DNA of 64,000 nucleotides. Source: Sorangium cellulosum So0157-2 (GTDB lineage: Bacteria > Myxococcota_A > Polyangia > Polyangiales > Polyangiaceae). Shown in pieces: positions 8,167 through 16,729 of the stretch. The notes below the pieces were generated by a model. That model searched no databases. It was given only the letters and a program-made list of their open reading frames with translations, and was not told the origin of the DNA. The translations under genes were made by a program, and so were the position numbers. Position 1 is the first letter of the stretch. Every line of letters starts with the position of its first letter. Where the stretch lies: assembly GCF_000418325.1 (NCBI RefSeq), contig NC_021658.1, forward strand, positions 3,348,001 through 3,412,000. The letters are read 5' to 3'.

Positions 8167-10122
8167 TCAGGGGCGGATGGAGACGAGCGTGCCCTTCCGC
8201 AGCGAGAGCGCGCCGTGCCAGTCGGCCGGCACCTCGGGGGTCGTCCACTCGAACAGCCAGGCGGCGTCGAGCGGCGAGAGGTTCACGCAGCCGTGGCTGC
8301 GCGCGGTGCCGAAATCGTCGTGCCAGTAGGCGGCGTGGAACGCGAAGCCCCCGGTGAAGTACTGGACGAACGGCACGTCGCGGAAATCGAAGGGATCCTC
8401 TTCCTCCTCGTCGCCATCCATCGTGACCGTGACGTGCTTCGTGTGGATGCGGAACAGCCCCTGGATGGTCGAGCGCGTCGTCTCGGGGTCGCCGAGGCCG
8501 TCCGCTCCGGTCGAGACCAGGGTCACGTAGACAGGGCGAGCGCCCTCGTAGGCGACCAGGCTCTGCTGGTTGATCGAGACGTCGATCCACTTGCCCCCGC
8601 GCACCGCCCACGCCGGGGTCCTCGGGAGCGGGTCGACGCGCACGACGTCGTCGGCGCGGACGAGCGAGCCGTCCCGCGCCTCGAGGTAGTCGACGCCGGC
8701 GACGCGCCGGGAGGCGCCGGACAGCGGGATCGCCTCGCGGAAGCGGAGCGGGGCGCGGGCGAGGCCGCCGCGCTCGCCCGGGACGAGGCGCGCGGCGTGG
8801 CGGCGCCGGGCGAAGGCGACGGGCAGGGCGACGCCCTCGGGGAGCAGGAGCCCGGAGAAGGCGCTCGGCCGGATGACGCGGGTGCGGTCGAGCGGCAGGA
8901 CGGCGAGGTCGGTGGTCAGGCCGAAGCGGCGCCCGTCGTGATCGAAGGTCGAGAGCAGCGCGAAGCCGGAGCGCGTGCGGGCGCGGCCGAGGACGAGCGC
9001 GTCGGACGAACGGCGGTCGCCGGCGAGGCCGGGCGCGGGACGGCCGTAGAGCAGGACCGACGGGGTCGCGTCGGGGGGCGGCGGCGCGACGAAGTCCGGC
9101 GCGCGCGCGGCGGCCGCGGCGCGGAGCAGGTGCGCGCCGAGGTCGGGCTCGGCGCGCACCTGCTCGTCCTCGCTCGGCAGGCGCGCGTAGAGCGGCGGGG
9201 TGGGGGAGCGCGACATCACGTACGTGTAGGGCAGCCCGCCGAGGAGGGCCGCGGCGTCGCGCGCCTCCGGCGCGGCGGGCGCGGTATCGACCGCCTGCGT
9301 GGCATTCGGGGCGGCGTCGCCCGGCTGCATGGCGCTCGGCGCGGCGTCGCCCGGCTGCATGGCGTCCGGCGCGGCCTCGCCCGGCTGCATGGCGTCCGGA
9401 GCGGGCTCACCCGGCTGCATGGCGGCCAGCGCGACCTCGGCGGCCGGCGCGCTCTCGCCGGCGCTCGGCGCGGCCTCGCCGCGGACGACCGGCAAAGCGG
9501 GCAGCGCGAACCGGCGGACCGGGCGGCGCGACGAGGCCTCGACCGCGAGATCGTGGATGTTCAGCGTCGCGCTGGCGCCGATGCAGACATAGCCGTTCGG
9601 CTCGATGCGGTACCAGCCCCCGCCGCACGACTCCCTGCCGGACGGCTCCGGCCGGCGCGCGACCACGGCGCCGGCGCGCAGGTATCCGATGCGCCGGCTG
9701 GTCCAGCGCGGCTCGGCGAAGATCCAGGTCTCCCGGGCGATGCTCGCGAGCTCGTGGACCTCCTCGGCCGGCGTCGGCGAGGTGACCGGGGGCGGATCCA
9801 GCTCGGGCAGCCTGTCGGATCCGTCATCGACGAGCTCCGGCGGAAGCGCCGGCAAGGCGAGCGGGTCGCCGCCCGGCGCCGCGGCCTCAGCGCCCGACGC
9901 CGCCGTGACGCCCGCGCCGGCCGGCGCCGCGTCCTCCGCGGCGGCCGGGGGCGCGGGGGCAGCGACCGGGGGCGCCGCCCCGGCGAGCGGCGCGGTGACC
10001 GCGGACGCGGGCGCAGGCGCAGGCGCCGGGGACGCCGTCGGCTCGGAGGCGGGGCGCGGGCAGCTCACGCTGAGCGTCGAGAGCGCCATCGCTGGCAGCA
10101 GGAGAAAGCCTCGCACGCGCAT
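8167..10122 (-). CDS. Lipoprotein L,D-transpeptidase (YkuD domain) with Ala/Pro-rich linker
   Basis: 651 residues. The N-terminus is a lipoprotein signal (hydrophobic stretch ending LSVSC), followed by about 80 residues of Ala/Pro-rich linker. An SH3-like segment (about 135-200: WIFAEPRWTSRRIGYLRAGAVV, quoted only in part as a domain landmark) comes next, then a tandem MQPGxAAPxA repeat and a second SH3-like region. The C-terminal YkuD catalytic domain ends with TARSHGCVNLS, where Cys at about residue 612 is the nucleophile and the paired His is in FHAAYWHDD. Such enzymes form 3-3 crosslinks in peptidoglycan or attach proteins to it in the periplasm. The enzyme class is certain; the substrate is not. 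Confidence 0.88.
   Translation of the reverse strand: MRVRGFLLLPAMALSTLSVSCPRPASEPTASPAPAPAPASAVTAPLAGAAPPVAAPAPPAAAEDAAPAGAGVTAASGAEAAAPGGDPLALPALPPELVDDGSDRLPELDPPPVTSPTPAEEVHELASIARETWIFAEPRWTSRRIGYLRAGAVVARRPEPSGRESCGGGWYRIEPNGYVCIGASATLNIHDLAVEASSRRPVRRFALPALPVVRGEAAPSAGESAPAAEVALAAMQPGEPAPDAMQPGEAAPDAMQPGDAAPSAMQPGDAAPNATQAVDTAPAAPEARDAAALLGGLPYTYVMSRSPTPPLYARLPSEDEQVRAEPDLGAHLLRAAAAARAPDFVAPPPPDATPSVLLYGRPAPGLAGDRRSSDALVLGRARTRSGFALLSTFDHDGRRFGLTTDLAVLPLDRTRVIRPSAFSGLLLPEGVALPVAFARRRHAARLVPGERGGLARAPLRFREAIPLSGASRRVAGVDYLEARDGSLVRADDVVRVDPLPRTPAWAVRGGKWIDVSINQQSLVAYEGARPVYVTLVSTGADGLGDPETTRSTIQGLFRIHTKHVTVTMDGDEEEEDPFDFRDVPFVQYFTGGFAFHAAYWHDDFGTARSHGCVNLSPLDAAWLFEWTTPEVPADWHGALSLRKGTLVSIRP
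9311..9430 (-). repeat. 30-bp in-frame tandem repeat in the L,D-transpeptidase linker
   Basis: The motif CCCGGCTGCATGGCG recurs at 9319, 9349, 9379 and 9409 (plus-strand reading), a 30-bp period that encodes a ten-residue MQPG(E/D)AAP(D/S/N)A repeat. It sits in the flexible region between the two SH3-like segments, so copy number can change without shifting the frame. Confidence 0.85.
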
Positions 10123-10323
10123 GGAGCGCGCGTATCAAGAGGCGCGGGGGAGGGCCAAGTTCGAGGGATTCAGGCGAGCGCGGGCTCGGGAGCGGGCGCC
10201 TCGCCGGCCGAGGCGCTCGCCTGGAGCTCCGGGACGGCCAGAGGCGGGGATAGCGGCGGAGGCGGCGATGTCGGCAGAGGCGCGGGGACCGGCGCGGCGG
10301 GCCCGCGCCCGGCGGACGTCAGC

Positions 10324-12216
10324 TCACAGGTCGCGCGCGCACATCGCGGTGACGTAGTAGCGGCGATCGTCGTTCCGGTAGGAGACCTGATAGTCCGTCG
10401 TCTGCTTGAACCCGGCGGCCAGGAAGCTGCCGCCGTGCATGAAGCGCGTGGGGGAGCTGTTGTCGAGCCGCGAGCAGTCGTTGCAGGGCGTCAGCAATTG
10501 ATAGATCGCCGAGCCGTCGCGGGTGGCCTTGTACGCATTGCCGGCCAGGTCCATGTGGCCCCAGCGCCCGGCGCCGTTCGGGAATTTGCCGACCTCGGTG
10601 AGGTCCCTCTCGCTGCACGGGTAGAGCGAGGGATACGACGTCTTGCAGGCGCCCGCGACGCTTCCGTCGCCCTGGCAGCACCACGAGGCGTCGTCGAGCT
10701 CGATGTCCTCGACGCTCGTGCCGCCCCAGGGATAGATGCGCTGCTCGTTGCCGCCGGCAGACGCGTAGTTGATCTCCGCCTGGGTCGGCAGCCGGCCGCC
10801 GTCCCACGCGCAGAACGCGAACAGCTCGTACCACGTCGCGCAGACGATCGGCTTCTTCTCCTCGGATCCGGGGGTGTTGGTCCACGACGGCCAGTCCCAC
10901 TGCTCGCAGATGAGCGCCGTCCGGAGCGCGTCCGTGCTGGCCGTGAGCTGCGAGTTCCACGTCGGATCCCAGCCGCTGTTCGGGATCTTCGGGTGGGCGC
11001 CCGCGCCGGCGGGCGGCGGGTTGGCCTGCGTCGGGCCGCCGGTCCGCTCGATGTACTGCCGGAAGCGCCCGACCGTGACCATGTACTTGTCGAGGTAGAA
11101 GTCGCTGACCGTCGCGGGGTAGCTCGGGTGGTTGAGCCGGTTGAACGTCCCACCCGGGACCGGCAGGGTCGAGCAGCAGTTGTCGCTGCCCTCGAGGCCG
11201 CAGTTCGCGCCGGCGCCCGGCGTGCTGCTGCTGCAGCTGATCGGCAGGCCGGGCACGCCGCCCCCGCCTCCGCCGCCCGCGCCGCCGGCACCGCCCGCGC
11301 CGCCGGCACCCCCGGCACCGCCCGCGCCTCCGGAGCCCGAGCTGGAAGCCGAGGTGCTGGAAGTAGACGAGCTGGAAGCGGAGGTGCTGGAGGCCGACGT
11401 GCTGGAAGCGGAGGTGCTGGAAGCGGAGGTGCTGGAAGCGGAGGTGGTGCTGGAAGCAGCGGAGGTGCTGGAAGCGGAGGTGCTGGAAGCGGAGGTGCTG
11501 GAAGTGCTTGAGGCCGTGGAGCTCGATCCGGAGCCCGTCGCGCTGTCATAACAGACGGTGAGCTTCGGACGTCGCTCCTCCCAGATGGTGTTCGTATTCT
11601 CGCTGGTCCGGATGTCGGTGCTATTCGCGGTCTGTTCGAAGAGAACGCCGTTGTTCGCGACGGTGCCGTTCACCCAGCTCTGCACGAGCGCCGTGATGTT
11701 GACCGTCTGGTAGCTGTAGGCGAATCCCGCGCTCGCCGTGACGCTCCCGAGGACCTCGGGATCCCATGCCTCCGCGTGCGTGCTCCATTTCGCGGTGGTC
11801 TCCTCCCAGGGCAACGTGACCCGGTGTACACGGACCGCCTCGGGCGTCGCAGAGCCGAGGTTCACGGCGAGGTTCGCCGAGTTGATGCTGGCGTCAGAGG
11901 GAATGGACGAGAGGTCGAACGCCATCAGCCCGAGCATACGCGTCGGGGTCGTCGCGGAGGTCATGCCAACATTCATGTTGGGCCCATTGTCCGAATAGCT
12001 GCGAGACGACTCATGGATGGTCACGTCCTTGACCGTGCCCGTCGTCCCGGCGCGCTGGAGCGTCACGCAGGTCGTCACCGCCTGCTGCGCTTCGTCCACG
12101 AGCTCGTCGCCCGCGCCCGGCCCGCCGACGCACCCGGCGGCCGCCGCGCCGGATGCCGCGGCGAGGTAGGCCAGGAGAAGATGCCGATTCCCTCTCACGA
12201 ACGTGCGATTCCTCAT
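10324..12216 (-). CDS. DNRLRE-domain lipoprotein with C-terminal FGE-sulfatase (SUMF1-like) domain
   Basis: 630 residues. A lipoprotein signal (AAAAGC, Cys about 29) is followed by a DNRLRE-type beta-sandwich (residues ~50-220: VKDVTIHESSRSYSDN, LMAFDLSSIP, WVNG, RRPKLTVCYD), which in other proteins is an adhesive or filamentous module. A Ser/Thr/Ala linker with tandem ASSTS repeats and a Gly/Ala run (about 225-315) leads to an FGE-fold domain: PGGTFNRLN, VSDFYLDKYMVTVGRFRQY, GGRLPTQAEINYAS, DLAGNAYKATRDG and HGGSFLAAG. Classical FGEs oxidise a sulfatase Cys; in this architecture a binding role is equally possible. It lies alone on the minus strand with a promoter candidate about 190 nt upstream. 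Confidence 0.85.
   Translation of the reverse strand: MRNRTFVRGNRHLLLAYLAAASGAAAAGCVGGPGAGDELVDEAQQAVTTCVTLQRAGTTGTVKDVTIHESSRSYSDNGPNMNVGMTSATTPTRMLGLMAFDLSSIPSDASINSANLAVNLGSATPEAVRVHRVTLPWEETTAKWSTHAEAWDPEVLGSVTASAGFAYSYQTVNITALVQSWVNGTVANNGVLFEQTANSTDIRTSENTNTIWEERRPKLTVCYDSATGSGSSSTASSTSSTSASSTSASSTSAASSTTSASSTSASSTSASSTSASSTSASSSSTSSTSASSSGSGGAGGAGGAGGAGGAGGAGGGGGGGVPGLPISCSSSTPGAGANCGLEGSDNCCSTLPVPGGTFNRLNHPSYPATVSDFYLDKYMVTVGRFRQYIERTGGPTQANPPPAGAGAHPKIPNSGWDPTWNSQLTASTDALRTALICEQWDWPSWTNTPGSEEKKPIVCATWYELFAFCAWDGGRLPTQAEINYASAGGNEQRIYPWGGTSVEDIELDDASWCCQGDGSVAGACKTSYPSLYPCSERDLTEVGKFPNGAGRWGHMDLAGNAYKATRDGSAIYQLLTPCNDCSRLDNSSPTRFMHGGSFLAAGFKQTTDYQVSYRNDDRRYYVTAMCARDL
11345..11515 (-). 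repeat. 15-bp coding microrepeats (Ser/Thr/Ala linker)
   Basis: Plus-strand GAGGTGCTGGAAGCG-like units recur about every 15 bp and encode the ASSTS linker of the DNRLRE-FGE lipoprotein. Next to it (about 11260-11335) is a Gly/Ala-coding CCGCCGGCACC run. Both look prone to length variation. Confidence 0.8.
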
Positions 12217-12760
12217 GATGCTCTCCGATCCGCATCGCCGGGCGAGCCCGCCAGCGAGGCCAACTGTGACGCCGTCGCGCTGGAGCGCCAGAGAGCGCCC
12301 CCGCCAAACTCATTCTCTGCCTGCGCGCCGTGAGTGATCACCTATGTCAGGCCAACGGTCGGATCGTTCTGGGTTCGATCAGCGCGCGAGGAAAACGATA
12401 CCGTTGTACGTCTTTAAAAGGAATACGTCAATCACGAATCGAGATTTGTGATGAGAAACCTTGTGAGAGCACGAGTCGTGTTGAGACAAAAAGAGACATT
12501 ATTGCGCCAATCGCTAGCGCTTGTCGAGCCCCCGCCTGCTCATTTGGGTGATGCCGGTCACGGACGCGCGCTTGGCTCGCCCAGGCACGCCGGGCACGCC
12601 GGGCGCGCGGTGCGCTGGTGGATTTTTACGGATTGGCTGCGTGTGAGCGGGGGTGAGGGAGCAGGCCTGGTTGCCTCTGCCTACCCGCGTGCCTGTCAGA
12701 CCACTTACCTGCTCAGGCCGCTAATTTACGGGTTACGGCCTGCTGCCCTGTCTGCCCTGT
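12217..12760. other. Gene-free spacer of lower GC
   Basis: It separates two minus-strand genes, the creatininase (3' end at 12761) and the FGE lipoprotein (start 12216). The middle (about 12390-12540) is visibly richer in A/T than the surroundings. Apart from one promoter candidate at 12403-12431 I see nothing recognisable: no terminator with a U-tract and no conserved RNA. Short open frames here lack ribosome-binding sites. Confidence 0.6.
12403..12431 (-). promoter_or_regulatory. Candidate sigma-70-type promoter for the FGE lipoprotein
   Basis: On the minus strand TTGACG (12431-12426) and TACAAC (12408-12403) are separated by exactly 17 nt, inside the A/T-richer part of the spacer. Transcription would start near 12396, giving a leader of about 180 nt. 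The match is 5/6 at -35 and 4/6 at -10. This is a pattern-based guess. Confidence 0.4.
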
Positions 12761-13540
12761 CTAGGTCGCGGAGTCGGGGCCGGCGGCCCGGGAGAGGCCC
12801 TCTTCGACCTCGGCGACGATCATCGCCGCGAGGAGATCGAGCAGCGCGCGGCCCTCGTCCTCCGAGGCCTCGCGCGGAGCGCCGGTGTAGGCGGCGTCCA
12901 TACCCAGGTCGCTGAACCGCTTCACCCCTGCCTTGATGCCTGCCGACAGGCTCACCTCGAGATCGGGCAGGGCCAGGGCGATGTCCCTCCGGACGAGCGC
13001 GGGGGCCGCGGCGAGGACGAGCGAGGTCTCGTAACGGCCGGCGTGACAGGCGCCGCTCCGGAACTCGGCGGAGAGCGTCCGCGCCCAGCGGCGCGCGAGC
13101 GGGCAGGCCACCGAGCCGCGGCCCGGGGGCAGGTCGCTCACGGCGGCGCGCACGGCGCGGTCGTGCTCCGGCTCAAGGTGGTTGTTGATGAAGCAGACGT
13201 GGGCCAGGCCGGCCGACAGGTACGCCTCCGCGACCGCGCGCAGGAAGGCGGTGAGCGCGGGCGCCGGGATCGAGATCGCGCCCGCGAAGCCCGCCGCGAA
13301 ATCGGTCACGCCGTAGCCCACGGGCGGCGCGAGGAGCGCGGCGACGCCCCGCTCCCAGAGCCGCCGGCCGGCACGCTCGGCCGCGGCCTCGCCGATGAGC
13401 GTGTCCGTCCCGAGCGGCAGGTGTGGGCCGTGCGGCTCCACCGACCCGACCGGCACGAGCGCGACGCACGGCGCGCCGCCCGCCAGGAGCGCGGCGAGCT
13501 CGGCCGTCGTGAGCTCGGCGAGGCGCGGCGCGGCCTGCAC
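12761..13540 (-). CDS. Creatininase-family amidohydrolase
   Basis: 259 residues from a GTG at 13540, 2 nt after the ligase stop, so clearly in the same operon. Creatininase-fold metal ligands are visible: VPVGSVEPHGPHLPLGTDT (Glu, His and Asp of the binuclear site), FINNHLEPEH and GACHAGRYETS (His and Glu). Family members open lactams or hydrolyse amides (creatininase, mycofactocin MftE, FAPy deformylase). In this aromatic-CoA operon it could hydrolyse an amide or lactam formed after ring opening, or remove formamide; the substrate cannot be told from sequence. It is the last gene of the operon. Confidence 0.85.
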   Translation of the reverse strand: MQAAPRLAELTTAELAALLAGGAPCVALVPVGSVEPHGPHLPLGTDTLIGEAAAERAGRRLWERGVAALLAPPVGYGVTDFAAGFAGAISIPAPALTAFLRAVAEAYLSAGLAHVCFINNHLEPEHDRAVRAAVSDLPPGRGSVACPLARRWARTLSAEFRSGACHAGRYETSLVLAAAPALVRRDIALALPDLEVSLSAGIKAGVKRFSDLGMDAAYTGAPREASEDEGRALLDLLAAMIVAEVEEGLSRAAGPDSAT

Positions 13541-13542
13541 GC

Positions 13543-15240
13543 CTACAGGCCCGCCGGGTTCTCGCCGGCGGCCTCGCGCTGCCGGAGCGCCTTGCGATCG
13601 ACCTTGCCGCGGTCGTTCCGGGGGACGTCGTCGATGAAGACGACCCACCGCGGGTACTTGTGCTTGCTCAGCCGGTCCTTCACGAACGCCTTGAGCTCCG
13701 CGGCGAGCTCGGCCCGCCCCTCCGCGGTGGCGACGCGGCCGCGCGCGTCGTCGCGGACCACGATGAACGCCTTCGGCTTCACGAGGCCCGCCTCCTCGGC
13801 GCCGATCACGGCGGCGAGGCTGACGGCGGGGTGCTCGGTCAGGCACTCCTCCACCTCGGTCGGCGCGACCCAGACGCCGCCCACCTTGAGCAGCTCGTCG
13901 GCGCGCCCGCTGAACCAGAGGTAGCCCTCGGCGTCCATGCGGAAGAGATCCCCGGTGCGGCACCAGTGGCCGTGGAAGGTGCTCCAGCTCTTGTCGCGAT
14001 CCTGGAAGTAGCCGAGCGCGACCGAGTCGCCCTTCACCCACATGACGCCGGTCTCGCCCGGCGGGAGCTCCGGCGCGCCAGGGCCGACCGCGTCCGAGGA
14101 GAGGATCTTGATCGTGTACCCCTCCACGGCGCGGCCGAGCGACCCGGGGCGAACGTCGCCGGGGCGGTTCGTGCAGTAGATGTGGAACATCTCCGCGGAG
14201 CCGATGCCGTCGTAGACGTCGGCCTGGAACCGCGCGCGGAAGCGCTCGAGGAGCGCGGGCGGCAGCGCCTCGCCCGCGGAGAGGTGGAAGCGGACGCTGG
14301 AGAGGTCGAGGCGCGGCTCGCCGCGCGCGGCGCGGGCGTCGTCGTGGTCGAGCAGCTTGCCCATCATCGTCGGGACGTTCGTGACCACGGTGGGGCGGTA
14401 GCGCTCGATGTACCGGGCGAGCGACTCGGGCGTCGGGCGCTCGACGAAGAGGCCGGCGGTCGCGCCGACCGCGAACGGGAACATCAGGTTGGTGCCCGTG
14501 GCGTAGCCGAAGAAGAGGCGCGGCACCGAGACGGTGACGTCGTCGCTGCGGTAGCCCACGGTCGCCTTGGCGTAGCGCTCGGTGTTGAAGGCGAAATCGC
14601 GGTGCGTGTGGATCGCCGCCTTGCTCCTGCCGGTCGAGCCGGACGTGAACAGCCAGATGGCGACGTCGTCGCGCCGCGTGGGGCGGGGGACGACCGGCGC
14701 GCTCCGCGGCACGAGGGCGGCGCGCCCCTGCGCGAGGGCGTCGCGGAGCGAGATGCCCCGCAGCCGATCGAGGGCCGGCGAGACGGCGAGGTCGGCCTCG
14801 AGGTCGCCGCCGGTCGGGACCTCCGGCACGAGGACGAGCGTCCGGAGGTCCGCCGCCGCGAGCGCGCCCTGGATCGCCTCGGCGACGCGCGGGATCGTGA
14901 CGACCGCCGCGGCCCGCGTGTACTCGACGAGGTACGCGAGGTCGGCGGCCGGCGCCTCGGGGTTGCCCATCGCCACGACGGCGCCGTGGTGGAGCGCCGC
15001 GAAGAAGGCCCAGACGAACGCGGGCGAGTCGTGCAGGACGATGAGCACCCGCTGCTCGCGCGCCACGTCCTCGACCGCGAGGTGCCCGCGGAGCCGGCGG
15101 ACCTGCTCGGCGACGTCGGCGTAGGTGTGCCGCTGATCGCCGAAGAGCAGGGCGACCTTGTCGCCGAGCCCCTCGCGCAGCCGGTCGAACAGGAAGTAGT
15201 CGGCGAGGTTGAACTCTTCGGGAAATGTCGGTGCGCTCAT
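13543..15240 (-). CDS. Benzoate-CoA ligase-family acyl-CoA synthetase (possibly aminobenzoate-CoA ligase)
   Basis: 565 residues from ATG 15240, 2 nt after the reductase stop. It is an ANL-family ligase that activates an aromatic acid with ATP and CoA. Signatures are IWLFTSGSTGRSKAAIHTH (P-loop), the aromatic-acid-ligase segment VPRLFFGYATGTNLMFPF, YDGIGSAEMFHIYCTN (A5), RTGDLFRMDAEGYLWFSGR (A7-A8), DELLKVGGVWVAP and DRGKVDRKALR (A10 Lys that catalyses adenylation). The YATGTN/GSAEM pattern is that of benzoate- and 2-aminobenzoate-CoA ligases. The neighbouring RidA, reductase and creatininase genes make an amino-substituted substrate attractive, but this is inference. Confidence 0.88.
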   Translation of the reverse strand: MSAPTFPEEFNLADYFLFDRLREGLGDKVALLFGDQRHTYADVAEQVRRLRGHLAVEDVAREQRVLIVLHDSPAFVWAFFAALHHGAVVAMGNPEAPAADLAYLVEYTRAAAVVTIPRVAEAIQGALAAADLRTLVLVPEVPTGGDLEADLAVSPALDRLRGISLRDALAQGRAALVPRSAPVVPRPTRRDDVAIWLFTSGSTGRSKAAIHTHRDFAFNTERYAKATVGYRSDDVTVSVPRLFFGYATGTNLMFPFAVGATAGLFVERPTPESLARYIERYRPTVVTNVPTMMGKLLDHDDARAARGEPRLDLSSVRFHLSAGEALPPALLERFRARFQADVYDGIGSAEMFHIYCTNRPGDVRPGSLGRAVEGYTIKILSSDAVGPGAPELPPGETGVMWVKGDSVALGYFQDRDKSWSTFHGHWCRTGDLFRMDAEGYLWFSGRADELLKVGGVWVAPTEVEECLTEHPAVSLAAVIGAEEAGLVKPKAFIVVRDDARGRVATAEGRAELAAELKAFVKDRLSKHKYPRWVVFIDDVPRNDRGKVDRKALRQREAAGENPAGL

Positions 15241-15242
15241 GG

Positions 15243-16727
15243 TCACGCCTCCTCTCGCCTCCACCGCGGCGCCGTGAGCCGCCGCTTCCCCCCGTCCGTC
15301 GTCGCGACGCCGGGCGCGTCGAGCCCCTCGCGATCCCAGAGCTGGCACGTGACGGGCCGGTGCCGCTGATCGAGCGCCTCGCAGTAGTTGGAGTAGATGC
15401 AGCGGCGCACCTCGCCGCCGCGGCCGAGGCGCAGCTTCAGGAACCAGTCGGGATCGGCCAGCGTCTGCCGGGCGGCGCCGATGAGGTCGGCGTCGCCGGC
15501 CGCGAGGATCGCCTCGGCCTGCGCGAACGTGCAGATCCCGCCCGCGACGACGACCGGCGTGTCGAAGCCGGCGTCGCGCACGGCCCGCCGGACCCGCGCC
15601 TGCTTCGGCACCTGCCGCCCGAACGGGCCGGCCGCGTCCGAGAGCGCCGTCGGCATGCACTCGTACCCGCTCGGGCCGGTGTAGGGATACGCGGCCTCGC
15701 CGACCTTGGGCTGCTTCGCGTCCTCGAACTTGCCGCCGGTCGAGAGCGAGAGGAAGTCCATGCCGGCGCGCGCGAAGGCGATCGCGAAGGACGCCGCGTC
15801 GTCGACCCGGTTGCCGCCGGCGATGACGTCGTCGCAGAGGAAGCGGCAGCCCACCGTGAAGCGGGAGGACACGGCGGCGCGCACGGCCGCGTAGACCTCG
15901 AGCGGGAGGCGCGCGCGGCGCTCGCGGTCGCCGCCGTAGCCGTCCGTCCGTGTGTTCAGCGCGGAGAGGAACGAGGCCATCGTGTAGGCGTGGGCGTAGT
16001 GGAGCTCCACCCCGTCGAAGCCCGCCTCGCGCGCCCGCGCCGCGGCCGCGGCGAAGAGGCCGGGCAGCGCTCGCGGCAGGTCGCGGACGTGGGGGAGCGC
16101 GACGTCGGTCACGCGCTCCCGCTCGCCGAAGCGCAGCGCCTCGAGCTCGCGCGGGGCGAGCACGGCCTCGAGCCGCGCGTCGTCGAGCGCGAGCAGCCGC
16201 TCGCGCACCTCGGGCTCCGGGGCGCCCTCGAGCCCCGGCTCGCCGAGCGCCTCGGCGAGGGCGCGCCGGTGCGCGCCGGTGATCTCCAAAAACTGACCCA
16301 GGAACCTCTCCCTGGTCGGGCGCCTCCGGATGCGGAGAAAATCAATGAGCTGGAGGATCGCGCGCGTGCGGCCCGCGCTCCGGGCGCGCACCGTCCGGAC
16401 GAGCTCCGCGAGCCCCGGGATGAACCGATCGTGGCCGGCGCGGAGCAGCGGCCCGCTCGGCACGTCGCGGATGCCGGTCGCCTCGACCACGAGGGCGCCG
16501 GGCTGGCCGTCGGCGAAGCGGCCGTACCAGTCGAGCACGTCCTGCGTGACGAGCCCGTCCTCCGTCGCCCGCCAGGGGACCATCGCCGGCACCCACGAGC
16601 GCTCCGCGAGCTCGAGGCCCGAGGCGAGCCGGAGCGGCGAGAAGAGGCGCGCGCGCGCCGCCTCGCCCGCGGTCGGGGGCTCGTCGCGGGGCAGGGCGTG
16701 GCGGATCCGCTCCGGCGGCTTCCACAT
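15243..16727 (-). CDS. Old Yellow Enzyme-family NADH:flavin oxidoreductase
   Basis: 494 residues from ATG 16727, 2 nt after the acyl-CoA dehydrogenase stop. The FMN-dependent TIM barrel is recognised by LFSPLRLASGLELAERSWVP (partial motif), GFDGVELHYAHAYTMASFLS (active-site HxxH-type region), NTRTDGYGGDRERRARLPLEV, VVVAGGI and DADLIGAARQTLADPDW. An insertion of about 60 residues (roughly 155-230) makes it longer than standard OYEs. In bacteria that degrade 2-aminobenzoyl-CoA, a related OYE domain is fused behind a flavin monooxygenase; here the reductase stands alone and no monooxygenase is present in the window. It probably reduces a dearomatised or enone CoA intermediate. Confidence 0.85.
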   Translation of the reverse strand: MWKPPERIRHALPRDEPPTAGEAARARLFSPLRLASGLELAERSWVPAMVPWRATEDGLVTQDVLDWYGRFADGQPGALVVEATGIRDVPSGPLLRAGHDRFIPGLAELVRTVRARSAGRTRAILQLIDFLRIRRRPTRERFLGQFLEITGAHRRALAEALGEPGLEGAPEPEVRERLLALDDARLEAVLAPRELEALRFGERERVTDVALPHVRDLPRALPGLFAAAAARAREAGFDGVELHYAHAYTMASFLSALNTRTDGYGGDRERRARLPLEVYAAVRAAVSSRFTVGCRFLCDDVIAGGNRVDDAASFAIAFARAGMDFLSLSTGGKFEDAKQPKVGEAAYPYTGPSGYECMPTALSDAAGPFGRQVPKQARVRRAVRDAGFDTPVVVAGGICTFAQAEAILAAGDADLIGAARQTLADPDWFLKLRLGRGGEVRRCIYSNYCEALDQRHRPVTCQLWDREGLDAPGVATTDGGKRRLTAPRWRREEA

Positions 16728-16729
16728 CG

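Noticed and set aside
8215..11511. A 1098-codon plus-strand frame
   Set aside because: It is antisense to two well-supported minus-strand genes and translates to low-complexity Arg/Ala/Gly sequence, as expected of shadows in high-GC DNA.
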